From positions 1 through 8,404 of the forward strand of contig CANMWW010000066.1 in NCBI GenBank assembly GCA_947500965.1: 8,404 nucleotides of DNA. Direction: 5' to 3'. The notes beneath the pieces were generated by a model. The model saw only the letters and a list, made by a program, of their open reading frames with translations. It did no database searches and had not been told where the DNA came from. Positions 1-5,848 of this stretch are shown here, one piece after another; within the stretch, counting starts at the first letter, position 1; each line of letters starts with the position of its first letter. The translations under genes were made by a program, and so were the position numbers. The stretch comes from Alphaproteobacteria bacterium. Lineage in GTDB: Bacteria > Pseudomonadota > Alphaproteobacteria > CACIAM-22H2.

Positions 1-198
1 AACACCTGCTACAGCCTGGTCGGCGACGACTACGGCATCTCCGTCGTCGGCATCTTCCGCGCCGGGTCGGACGGCTTCGTCGAGACGCCGAACTCCGGCG
101 GCGTCACGCCCCGCAACCCCGACGCGCGGCAGCGCGAGATGGAGGCGCATAACGGCGAGGCCTGGTATCGCAGCATCACCGCCGCGACCTTCGGCTGA
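1..198 (+). CDS. fccB: Flavocytochrome c sulfide dehydrogenase flavoprotein subunit, C-terminal fragment
   Basis: The frame is open from base 1 and ends at TGA 196-198, giving the last 65 residues of a protein whose start lies outside the window. It begins NTCYSLVGDDYGISVVGIFR and ends WYRSITAATFG. I recognise the NTCYSLV..DYGISV..(V/I)(Y/F)R block and the W(F/Y)..IT...(F/W)G end as the C-terminal flavin-binding domain of FCSD (FccB/SoxF). This FAD protein oxidises sulfide and passes electrons to a partner cytochrome c in the periplasm. The Cys in NTCYS lies about 62 residues from the end, close to where the family's second redox-active cysteine is expected. The partner cytochrome, if present, is not in this window. 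An alternative is a related FAD/NAD-linked reductase sharing this C-terminal domain. Family assignment is from motif memory, not a search. Confidence 0.78.
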   Translation, partial: NTCYSLVGDDYGISVVGIFRAGSDGFVETPNSGGVTPRNPDARQREMEAHNGEAWYRSITAATFG

Positions 199-208
199 CG
201 CCGCCGAG

Positions 209-229
209 GCCGCGCCGCTCTGGCGCGGC
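209..229 (+). terminator. GC hairpin after fccB, possible terminator
   Basis: A perfect 8-bp inverted repeat, GCCGCGCC (209-216) and GGCGCGGC (222-229), encloses a 5-base GCTCT loop. It begins 11 bases after the fccB stop and lies before the Shine-Dalgarno sequence of the next gene. No T-run follows, so it would be a GC-hairpin terminator or attenuator rather than a classical intrinsic one. Its placement between two same-strand genes suggests it separates or dampens read-through from fccB. In DNA this GC-rich, an 8-bp stem could also arise by chance. Confidence 0.45.
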
Positions 230-273
230 GCGCGCGGCCCGCGCATGCTTCGCCTCCGCGACGGGAGGACATC

Positions 274-666
274 ATGCGCATGGTCGAATACGAGGAGGCC
301 TCGCCCGAGGTGAAGGCCGTCTACGACGACATCATGGCGACGCGCCGCGTCGACTGGATCAACAACTTCTGGAAGGTCCTCGCCAACGACCCTGCGTCGC
401 TGCGCCGGACATGGGAGTCGCTGAAGCAGGTGATGGCGCCGGGCGCGCTCGACCCGCTCGTGAAGGAGATGCTCTACCTCGCGGTCAGCGCCTCGAATGG
501 CTGCGGCTACTGCATCGCCTCGCATTCGGCCGCGGCGCGCAAGGCCGGGATGAGCGACGCGATGTTCGGCGAGCTGATGGCGGTGGTCGGGATGGCGAAC
601 GAGACCAACCGGCTCGCGCAGGGCTGGCAGGTGGAGATCGACGAGCGCTTCCGCCCGCGGCGCTGA
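274..666 (+). CDS. AhpD-like / carboxymuconolactone decarboxylase family protein
   Basis: A complete 130-residue protein. The core is an AhpD-type active site: Glu65, then Cys77-Gly-Tyr-Cys80 and His84 (CGYCIASH). This matches the E...CxxCxxxH signature of alkylhydroperoxidase D-like proteins, which use the cysteine pair for thiol-disulfide peroxidase chemistry. Members that really decarboxylate carboxymuconolactone generally lack the CxxC pair, so a redox role is more likely. The length fits a single-domain, all-helical subunit that usually oligomerises; there is no signal peptide, so it is probably cytoplasmic. The ATG at 274 was chosen because GGGAGG (263-268) sits 5 bases upstream; the ATG at 280 is less well placed. 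It lies 75 bases after fccB with a hairpin between, so cotranscription is uncertain. The substrate cannot be inferred, and no alkylhydroperoxide reductase AhpC is nearby. Confidence 0.88.
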   Translation: MRMVEYEEASPEVKAVYDDIMATRRVDWINNFWKVLANDPASLRRTWESLKQVMAPGALDPLVKEMLYLAVSASNGCGYCIASHSAAARKAGMSDAMFGELMAVVGMANETNRLAQGWQVEIDERFRPRR

Positions 667-670
667 GCCG

Positions 671-686
671 GGGGCGTCAGCGCCCC
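671..686. terminator. Bidirectional GC stem-loop at convergent gene ends
   Basis: GGGGCG (671-676) pairs with CGCCCC (681-686) around a TCAG loop (677-680). The plus-strand AhpD-like gene stops at 666 and the minus-strand cupin gene stops at 679-677, so the hairpin sits at a convergent junction with only 10 bases between stop codons. The loop contains the cupin stop codon. There is no T-run on either side. The position suggests a terminator serving both strands; the short 6-bp stem keeps confidence moderate. Confidence 0.42.
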
Positions 687-1117
687 TGCCGCGGCCGCGG
701 CACGGGCCGCCAGTCCGGCGGCGCGAGCTCGAAGCCGGAGAACTCGAAGGCCGGCCCGACCGTGCAGCCGACCAGCGTCCAGGCGCCGAGGCTCTCCGCG
801 GCCTGCCAGTGGCCGGCGGGCACCACGAGCTGCGGGCGCTGGCCCGCGGCGAGGTCGGGCCCGAGCCAGCGCGCCTCGGCGTCGTGCCCGTCGGGCGACG
901 TCGTCAGCACCAGTGGCGCGCCGGCATGCCAGTGCCAGATCTCCGCCGCGTCGACGCGATGCCAGCGCGACACCTCGCCGGCCGCGAGCAGGAAGTAGAT
1001 CGCGGTCATCGCGCCGCGCCCGCCATCGGCCGGGACGTGGCGGAACGTCTCCGCGTAGTGGCCGCCCTCGGGATGCGGCTTCATCCCGAGGGCGGCGACG
1101 ATCTCCGCGGGCTTCAC
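677..1117 (-). CDS. Cupin superfamily protein, DUF985 family
   Basis: A 146-residue protein read from a GTG start at 1117. It shows the DUF985 pattern: N-terminal LGMKPHPEGGHYAETFR (residues 10-26), a cupin strand SRWHRVDAAEIWHWHAGAPL (50-69) with clustered His residues as likely metal or ligand contacts, VPAGHWQAA (99-107), and the closing G-C-T-V-GPAFEFSGFELA segment. Cupins of this family form a small beta-barrel, probably cytoplasmic; no reaction is firmly established for it. The GTG was chosen because it overlaps the upstream GST stop by four bases (GTGA, 1117-1114), the expected length is reached and the family N-terminus starts immediately. There is only a weak Shine-Dalgarno, so translation probably depends on coupling to the GST gene. 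It is the last gene of the antiporter-gloB-GST operon. The C-terminal RPVPRPRQGR tail is basic and probably disordered. Confidence 0.87.
   Translation of the reverse strand: MKPAEIVAALGMKPHPEGGHYAETFRHVPADGGRGAMTAIYFLLAAGEVSRWHRVDAAEIWHWHAGAPLVLTTSPDGHDAEARWLGPDLAAGQRPQLVVPAGHWQAAESLGAWTLVGCTVGPAFEFSGFELAPPDWRPVPRPRQGR
1114..1117 (-). promoter_or_regulatory. GTGA stop/start overlap between GST and cupin genes
   Basis: On the minus strand, GTG (1117-1115) of the cupin gene and TGA (1116-1114) of the GST gene share bases in GTGA. This 4-base overlap is the classical arrangement for termination-reinitiation coupling. It is the main evidence for the non-ATG start of the cupin gene. Confidence 0.75.
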
Positions 1118-1722
1118 TTCGGCTTCGTCGCGCCGAGCGAGGCGTGCTCGCGGTTCGCCTTGTCGAGCCAGGCGAAGAGCCGCGGCCGGGACGCGCGCGC
1201 GCCCGGGACGACGTCGCGGAACTCCATCCAGTCGAGGGCGCAGGCCACCGCGACCTTGCCGAGGTCGAGCGGGCCCTCGAGCGACGCGGCCTCCGCCTCG
1301 AGCAGGTCGAGCGCATTGCCGATCTTCGCGAGCTGCCCGTCGATCCATTCCTTCCACTGCAGCCCCGCGGGGCGCATCGCCTGCTCGTAGCGCACGAGGA
1401 TGCCGGCGTCCGCGATGCCGTCGGCGATCGCCTCCATGCGCAGCGCCTGCCAGCGCGCGCGGCCGGAGGCGGGGACGAGCCTGCCGCTTCCGAGCGCGTC
1501 GAGGTACTGCGCGATGACCTTGGATTCGACCAGCTGCAGCCCGTCGTCGGTCTCCAGCGCCGGGATCTTCATCAGCGGGTTGTGGCGAGCGAGCTCGCGG
1601 TTGGGCGAGGCCGGGTTCACCGCCTGCGTGACCTTCTCGATGCGGCCATCGAGCCCGTTCTCGATCGCGACGACCATCACCTTGCGCACGAACGGCGAGA
1701 GCGGGGAGTAGTGGAGCTTCAT
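1114..1722 (-). CDS. Glutathione S-transferase family protein, YibF-like
   Basis: A 202-residue cytoplasmic protein of normal bacterial GST length. The thioredoxin-like N-terminal domain (about 1-78) starts MKLHYSPLSPFVRKVMVVA. Ser9-Pro10 is the probable active-site position in the SPFVRK motif. It continues with NPLMKIPAL (48-56), carrying the cis-Pro after Ile, and the Glu66-Ser67 pair that contacts the glutathione gamma-glutamyl group. The helical C-terminal domain contains LRMEAIADGIADAGILVRYE and a RPAGLQ segment, closely recalling E. coli YibF, whose substrate is not well defined. Start: ATG 1722 with AAGGA (1737-1733 on the minus strand) ten bases upstream. It lies 32 bases after gloB and overlaps the cupin gene by four. 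The operon suggests conjugation or reduction of electrophiles handled alongside methylglyoxal products; the actual substrate is unknown. Confidence 0.92.
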   Translation of the reverse strand: MKLHYSPLSPFVRKVMVVAIENGLDGRIEKVTQAVNPASPNRELARHNPLMKIPALETDDGLQLVESKVIAQYLDALGSGRLVPASGRARWQALRMEAIADGIADAGILVRYEQAMRPAGLQWKEWIDGQLAKIGNALDLLEAEAASLEGPLDLGKVAVACALDWMEFRDVVPGARASRPRLFAWLDKANREHASLGATKPK

Positions 1723-1754
1723 CTGCGTCTGGTCCTTTCCCTGGGAACGCGTCG

Positions 1755-2525
1755 TCAGCGGAACTTGTCCTTGCTCCCGCGCAGGAAGCCGAAGACCGCG
1801 GCGGGATCCGCCGGGTCGAGGCCATGGGCGCGGGCGAGCGCCGGGTCGTCGGCGCGCAGGAACGGGTTGGTGCGCTTCTCGAGGCCGAGCGGCGAGGGCA
1901 CGGTCGCCTCGCCGCGCGCGCGCTGGGCATCGACGAAGGCTGCGCGCGCGACGAGCTCGGCGTTCGCGCCGTCGACGTGCAGCGCGAAGCGCGCGTTGGA
2001 CTGCGTGTACTCGTGGGCGCAGTGCACCATCGTCTCGTCGGGCAGGGCGCGCAGCTTCGAGAGCGACGCCCACATCTGCGGCGCGGTGCCCTCGAACATG
2101 CGCCCGCAGCCCAGCGCGAAGAGCGTGTCGCCGCAGAACAGCGCGCGCGCGCGCGGGAAGTGGAAGGCGACGTGCCCGCGCGTATGGCCGGGCACGTCGA
2201 GCACGACGGCCTCCTCCTCGCCGAAGGCCAGGCGGTCGCCGTCGCCCAGCGCGAGGTCGATGCACGGGATGCGCGCGCTGTCCGCGCGCGGGCCCACGAC
2301 CTCGCAGCCGAACTCCTCCTTGAGCGCCCGGTTGCCGCCGACATGGTCGGCGTGGTGGTGGGTGTTGAGGATCCGCGACAGGCGCCAGCCGCGCGCCGCG
2401 AGCGCCGCGCGCACCGGCGCCGGGTCCGCGGGATCGACCACGCCGACCATGCCGGAGCGCGGCTCGCGCAGCAGCCAGACATAGTTGTCCGACAGCGCCG
2501 GCAGGCGGACGATCTCGAGCGTCAT
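1755..2525 (-). CDS. gloB: Hydroxyacylglutathione hydrolase (glyoxalase II)
   Basis: A 256-residue metallo-beta-lactamase-fold enzyme that hydrolyses S-D-lactoylglutathione to D-lactate and glutathione, the second step of methylglyoxal detoxification. Visible features: N-terminal LPALSDNYVWLL (8-19), the metal-binding THHHADHVGGN loop (55-65), VPGHTRGH, the bridging-Asp motif FCGDTLFALGCGRMFEGT, HCAHEYTQSNARFA, and the C-terminal EKRTNPFLR and SKDKFR segments that bind glutathione in GloB proteins. Length and motif order are complete and typical. Start: ATG 2525 overlaps the upstream antiporter stop (ATGA, 2525-2522) and follows GGGAGG (2536-2531) by 5 bases. Glyoxalase I is not in the window. 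The tight junction with a cation antiporter gene is the notable context. I am confident of the enzyme identity. Confidence 0.96.
   Translation of the reverse strand: MTLEIVRLPALSDNYVWLLREPRSGMVGVVDPADPAPVRAALAARGWRLSRILNTHHHADHVGGNRALKEEFGCEVVGPRADSARIPCIDLALGDGDRLAFGEEEAVVLDVPGHTRGHVAFHFPRARALFCGDTLFALGCGRMFEGTAPQMWASLSKLRALPDETMVHCAHEYTQSNARFALHVDGANAELVARAAFVDAQRARGEATVPSPLGLEKRTNPFLRADDPALARAHGLDPADPAAVFGFLRGSKDKFR
2522..2525 (-). promoter_or_regulatory. ATGA stop/start overlap between antiporter and gloB
   Basis: On the minus strand, ATG (2525-2523) of gloB overlaps TGA (2524-2522) of the antiporter gene. A strong Shine-Dalgarno, GGGAGGG (2536-2530), lies inside the antiporter reading frame. 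GloB can therefore be translated both by reinitiation and by fresh ribosome entry. Confidence 0.8.
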
Positions 2526-4333
2526 GCGTCCCTCCCGATGCCGCGGCGCAGCGCGCGGCCAAGGCGGCGCGCCAGCCGCGCCATGCCGGCCATTTCCTCG
2601 TCCGCGACCTCGATGGCGAGGCCGGCGCGCAGGATATGCCCGCGCTCGACCTCGCGCACCACCAGTTCGAGCGCGCCAAGCTCGATCCTGTCGCCGACCA
2701 CGGGCTCGCCGGCGAGCCGCGCCCTCAGGAAGGCGTCGAGCGTCTGCGTGCCGTCGTCGACGCCGAAGTCGATGCCGTAGAGCGCGGAGACCTCGGCGAG
2801 CGCGACGTCGCCGCGGAAGGAGAACTCGCCTGGCCCGCCGCCGCCGGGCGCCGCGTGCCGCTTGGGCGTGGCGAAGAGGCGGTCCAGCGCGATGACGTGC
2901 TGCGGCGGCGCGAGGGCGATGACCAGGTCGTCGGGCGCGAGGCGCTCGAGCGTGGCCCGGTTCATCACCGTGCCCTCGCGGATGACCGCGATGATGCGCG
3001 TGCGCCGCGGCAGGACGAGCTCCGCGAAGCGCGGGTCGAGCGCGGGGCTTCCCGGGGCGACGCTCCAGCTGGCGGCCTCGCGGTCGGTGGAGAGCGGGAG
3101 GTCGATGCCGTGGCGCTCCGGCGCCTCGGGCGCGGGCGGCAGCTCGATGCCGAGGAAGCGCGCCGCGGGCGCGACGGTCCAGCCCTGGAGGAGCAGCGAC
3201 GCGATCACGACGACGAAGGCGACGTTGAAGATCGTCATGCCCTCGGGCAGGCCCGCCATGACGGGGATCGAGGCGAGGAAGATCGGCACCGCGCCGCGCA
3301 GGCCGACCCACGCGATGAAGCTGCGCTCGCGCCAGCCGAAGCGGAACGGCGCGAGGCCGGCGAAGACGGCGACCGGGCGGGCGACGAGGACCAGCGCCAG
3401 CGCGATCACGATCTCGGCCCGCCAGTTGGCGAGCAGGCTCGAGGGCGTGACCAGCAGGCCGAGGAGCAGGAACATCGAGATCTGCGCGAGCCAGGCGAGC
3501 CCGTCGTGGAAGCGGCTGATCACCTGCTGCGCGCGGTGCCGGTTGTTCCCGAGAACGAGGCCGGCGAGGTAGATGGCGAGGAAGCCCGAGGCGTCGATCA
3601 GCTGCGCGCCGGCGAAGACGGTGAGCGCCACCGCGGCGGCCAGGATCGGGTAGAGCCCGGCGGCGATGTCGACGCGGTTCACGAGCCAGAGCAGGAAATA
3701 CCCGCCGAGGACGCCGATCGCGGCGCCGCCGAACATCTGGACGAGGAAGCTCTCGGCGATGCGCACGGCGTCGAGCCCCGCCCCCTGCGCGCCGATCAGC
3801 TCGATGCAGGTGATGGTCAGGAAGATCGCCATCGGGTCGTTGATGCCGGACTCGATCTCCAGCGTCGCGCTGACGCGCTTCGACAGCTCGGTGCCCCGCG
3901 CGTGCAGCAGCAGGAACACCGCCGCGGCGTCGGTCGACGCGACCGTGGCGCCGACAAGCAGGCCGGGCAGCCAGCCGAAGCCGAGCGCGAGGCTCGCCAC
4001 GACGCCGACGATCGCGGCGGTGACCAGGACGCCGAAGGTCGCGAGGCTGAAGGCGGGGGCGAGGGCGATGCGGAAGGCGGAGCGCGGCGTGCGCAGCCCG
4101 CCGTCGAAGAGGATGATCGCCAGCGCGATCGAGCCGACGAGGTAGGTGAGGCGGAAGTCGTCGAAGCGGATCCCGCCGATCCCGTCCTCGCCCGCCAGCA
4201 TGCCGATGCCGAGGAAGACGAGCAGCAGCGGCGCGCCGATGCGCGCCGACACGGTGACGAGCAGGATGCTCGCCGCGACGAGCAGCGCGGCGACGAAGAT
4301 CAGCTGGAAGACGAGCTGGTTGATGAGTTCCAC
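2522..4333 (-). CDS. cvrA: CPA1-type potassium(sodium)/proton antiporter, CvrA/NhaP2-like
   Basis: A 603-residue inner-membrane protein. Residues 5-395 form a run of about 12-13 hydrophobic segments, starting with FQLIFVAALLVAASILLV. Family motifs include FLGIGMLAGEDG (40-51), ILFDGGLRT (74-82), STDAAAVF (133-140), the ion-binding ESGINDPMAIF (161-171, with Asn165-Asp166), DGLAWLAQISMF and WVGLRGAVPI. A cytoplasmic tail follows: a TrkA-C-like domain (about 425-490) and a CorC/HlyC-like domain (about 500-575), the same order as E. coli CvrA (YcgO) and Vibrio NhaP2. These exchange K+ (or Na+) for H+. The GTG at 4333 was chosen over longer options because GGGGAGG (4344-4338) lies four bases upstream and the first transmembrane helix follows directly. 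It is the first gene of the operon with gloB, GST and cupin. The ion preference is inferred from family resemblance. Confidence 0.93.
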   Translation of the reverse strand: MELINQLVFQLIFVAALLVAASILLVTVSARIGAPLLLVFLGIGMLAGEDGIGGIRFDDFRLTYLVGSIALAIILFDGGLRTPRSAFRIALAPAFSLATFGVLVTAAIVGVVASLALGFGWLPGLLVGATVASTDAAAVFLLLHARGTELSKRVSATLEIESGINDPMAIFLTITCIELIGAQGAGLDAVRIAESFLVQMFGGAAIGVLGGYFLLWLVNRVDIAAGLYPILAAAVALTVFAGAQLIDASGFLAIYLAGLVLGNNRHRAQQVISRFHDGLAWLAQISMFLLLGLLVTPSSLLANWRAEIVIALALVLVARPVAVFAGLAPFRFGWRERSFIAWVGLRGAVPIFLASIPVMAGLPEGMTIFNVAFVVVIASLLLQGWTVAPAARFLGIELPPAPEAPERHGIDLPLSTDREAASWSVAPGSPALDPRFAELVLPRRTRIIAVIREGTVMNRATLERLAPDDLVIALAPPQHVIALDRLFATPKRHAAPGGGGPGEFSFRGDVALAEVSALYGIDFGVDDGTQTLDAFLRARLAGEPVVGDRIELGALELVVREVERGHILRAGLAIEVADEEMAGMARLARRLGRALRRGIGRDA

Positions 4334-4432
4334 GAGGCCTCCCCGCCACGGTTTTGCCCGATGGGCGCGGGGCGCCGCAACCCTGCGTCGCGGGCGGCGC
4401 GCGGGCGCGCGATGTCGTAGGATGCACGGGCC
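4334..4432. promoter_or_regulatory. Divergent promoter region between antiporter operon and methyltransferase
   Basis: A 99-base gap between two divergent starts must hold promoters for both directions. On the minus side, the antiporter Shine-Dalgarno GGGGAGG is at 4344-4338. On the plus side, AGGA (4419-4422) precedes the methyltransferase ATG by ten bases. A TAGGAT hexamer (4418-4423) resembles a -10 box; if it were one, transcription would begin almost at the ATG, giving a near-leaderless mRNA. No convincing -35 partner stands out in either direction, so individual promoter calls would be guesses. Confidence 0.4.
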
Positions 4433-5185
4433 ATGTCCGCCGACGTCGTCGACCTGCGCGACTTCTACGCCACCCCGCTCGGGCGGACCGCCCGCGAGGC
4501 GATACGCGGGCGGCTGCGCGAGATCTGGCCGGACCTGGCGGGCCTGCGCCTCGCGGGGATCGGCTACGCGCCGCCCTACCTGCGGGGCTTCGCGGGCGAG
4601 GCCGAGCGCGTCCTGGCGCTCATGCCGGCGGGGCAAGGCGTGATGCGCTGGCCGCCCGAGGGGGCTAACCTCGCCGCGCTGGTCGACGAGGCCGCGCTTC
4701 CCCTTCCGGACGCCTCGGTCGACCGGATCCTGGTCGTCCACGCGCTGGAGCATGCCGAGCAGCTGCGCCCGCTGCTGCGCGAGGTCTGGCGCGTGCTGTC
4801 GGGGCCGGGCCGCGCGGTGTTCGTCGTCCCGAACCGCCGCGGGATCTGGGCGCGGGTCGACTCCACGCCCTTCGGCCATGGCCAGCCCTACTCCGCGGGC
4901 CAGCTCTCGCGGCTGCTGCGGGACAACCTCTTCACTCCCACGGTCAGGGCGCCGGCGCTCTTCGCGCCCCCCTTCGCCTCGCGCCCGCTGCTGAGCTCGG
5001 CCCGCGCCTGGGAGCGCGTCGGCCGGCGCTGGTTCGAGCGCTTCGCCGGCGTCGTGCTGGTCGAGGCCTCGAAGACCCTCTACGTGCCCGGCGCCGCGCG
5101 GCGCCGCCCGCTGCTCGCGCCGTCGCGCCCGGCCCTCGCGGGGCCATGGAGGCGCGACGCCCCGGCCGGCCGCCGGGACGGCTGA
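4433..5185 (+). CDS. Class I SAM-dependent methyltransferase-like protein (gloB-associated family)
   Basis: A 250-residue protein with a Methyltransf_11-like layout. The usual SAM-binding glycine loop appears as GIGYAPPYL (42-50) rather than the D/E-x-G-x-G-x-G form. The later parts are well kept: LPLPDASVDRILVVHALEHAE (89-109), REVWRVL (116-122) and VPNRRGIWAR (132-141), then DSTPFGHGQPYS. I recognise this combination as a family found next to gloB in alphaproteobacteria; its substrate is unknown to me. The last 30 residues are rich in Pro, Ala and Arg and look disordered. Start: ATG 4433 with AGGA ten bases upstream; the N-terminal DLRDFYATPLGRTAR matches family expectation. It is divergent from the antiporter-gloB operon and convergent with metW, 13 bases away. 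Whether it still methylates anything is open because motif I is unusual. Confidence 0.82.
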   Translation: MSADVVDLRDFYATPLGRTAREAIRGRLREIWPDLAGLRLAGIGYAPPYLRGFAGEAERVLALMPAGQGVMRWPPEGANLAALVDEAALPLPDASVDRILVVHALEHAEQLRPLLREVWRVLSGPGRAVFVVPNRRGIWARVDSTPFGHGQPYSAGQLSRLLRDNLFTPTVRAPALFAPPFASRPLLSSARAWERVGRRWFERFAGVVLVEASKTLYVPGAARRRPLLAPSRPALAGPWRRDAPAGRRDG

Positions 5186-5191
5186 GCGCGA

Positions 5192-5209
5192 GGCGGGCTC
5201 AGGCCCGCC
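5192..5209. terminator. Bidirectional GC stem-loop between methyltransferase and metW
   Basis: GGCGGGC (5192-5198) pairs perfectly with GCCCGCC (5203-5209) around the loop TCAG (5199-5202). The two convergent stop codons are 5183-5185 (plus) and 5201-5199 (minus); the metW stop codon lies in the loop. The 7-bp all-GC stem works identically on both strands. No T-run follows on either side. It is a probable shared terminator and closely resembles the hairpin at 671-686. Confidence 0.48.
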
Positions 5210-5846
5210 GGCCGAGGACGAAGAGGCCCTGCTCGCCGAGCAGGTTGGCGAGGAAGCCCGGCGCGCGCAGCGCGCGCGGGCGGCCCGCGGCGTCGAGCAC
5301 CATGCCGCGCTCGATCGTGATGCCGACGTCCGAGCACAGCTCCGCGAAGTCGTCGATCGTGCAGAGGTGGATGTTCGGCGTCTCGTACCAGGCGACGTCG
5401 TAGGAATCCGTCACCGGCATCTTGCCCGACCAGAGCAGCTTGAGGCGCACGTGCCAGGCGCCGAAGTTCGGGAAGCTCACGATCGCGCGGCGGCCGATGC
5501 GCACGAGCTGCATCAGCACCTCGCGCGGGTCGTGGGTCGCCTGCAGCGTCTGCGACAGGATCACGTAGTCGAAGGCGTCGGACGGGTAGTCCTTGAGGTC
5601 GGTGTCCGCGTCGCCCTGGATCACCGACAGGCCGTGCGCGACGCAGTTGTTCACGCCGGCCTGGCTGATCTCCATGCCGCGCCCGTCGACCTGGCGGAAA
5701 TGCACGAGGTAGTCGAGCAGTTGCCCGTCGCCGCAGCCGACGTCGAGCACGCGGGTGCCGGGCTCGATCATGTCGGCGATGACCTGCAGGTCGACGCGGA
5801 TGTTGGCGCGCGGATGGGCGCCGACGAGCTGCATGGGCGTCGCCAT
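5199..5846 (-). CDS. metW: Methionine biosynthesis protein MetW
   Basis: A 215-residue class I methyltransferase-fold protein with an intact SAM-binding motif VLDVGCGDGQLL (33-44), acidic-loop GMEIS (57-61), and the MetW hallmark region SFPNFGAWHVRLKLLWSGKMPVT followed by WYETPNIHLCTIDDF. MetW is encoded with MetX in many proteobacteria and is needed for, or improves, homoserine acylation in methionine synthesis, probably through contact with MetX; no methyl acceptor is firmly known. The ATG at 5846 shares its A with the metX TGA (TGATG). The sequence before it shows no good Shine-Dalgarno, which points to translational coupling. A second ATG at codon 5 is possible but would break that junction. 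Cytoplasmic. Identity is secure; molecular function is less so. Confidence 0.95.
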   Translation of the reverse strand: MATPMQLVGAHPRANIRVDLQVIADMIEPGTRVLDVGCGDGQLLDYLVHFRQVDGRGMEISQAGVNNCVAHGLSVIQGDADTDLKDYPSDAFDYVILSQTLQATHDPREVLMQLVRIGRRAIVSFPNFGAWHVRLKLLWSGKMPVTDSYDVAWYETPNIHLCTIDDFAELCSDVGITIERGMVLDAAGRPRALRAPGFLANLLGEQGLFVLGRRA

Positions 5847-5848
5847 CA
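5844..5848 (-). promoter_or_regulatory. TGATG junction of metX and metW
   Basis: On the minus strand, the metX stop TGA (5848-5846) and the metW start ATG (5846-5844) share one base. The upstream bases (CTGAAGCGC) offer only a weak ribosome-binding sequence, so metW translation probably depends on ribosomes finishing metX. This would keep the two partner proteins at a fixed ratio. Confidence 0.7.

Noticed and set aside
687..702. 16-base perfect palindrome TGCCGCGGCCGCGGCA
   Set aside because: It lies inside the cupin coding end and is explained by alternating Pro and Arg codons in GC-rich DNA. No second copy or half-site pattern was seen in the window.
2636..4420. 594-codon plus-strand open frame rich in Asp, Glu, Arg and Gly
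   Set aside because: It lies exactly antisense to the antiporter gene, whose membrane segments and family motifs are unmistakable. In very GC-rich DNA the complementary frame of a real gene often stays open and yields this composition.
1755..4427. 890-codon minus-strand frame running continuously into gloB
   Set aside because: Only the last 256 codons show GloB motifs. The upstream part is an out-of-frame shadow of the antiporter gene with Arg/Pro/Ala-rich low-complexity translation, so it is not a fusion protein.
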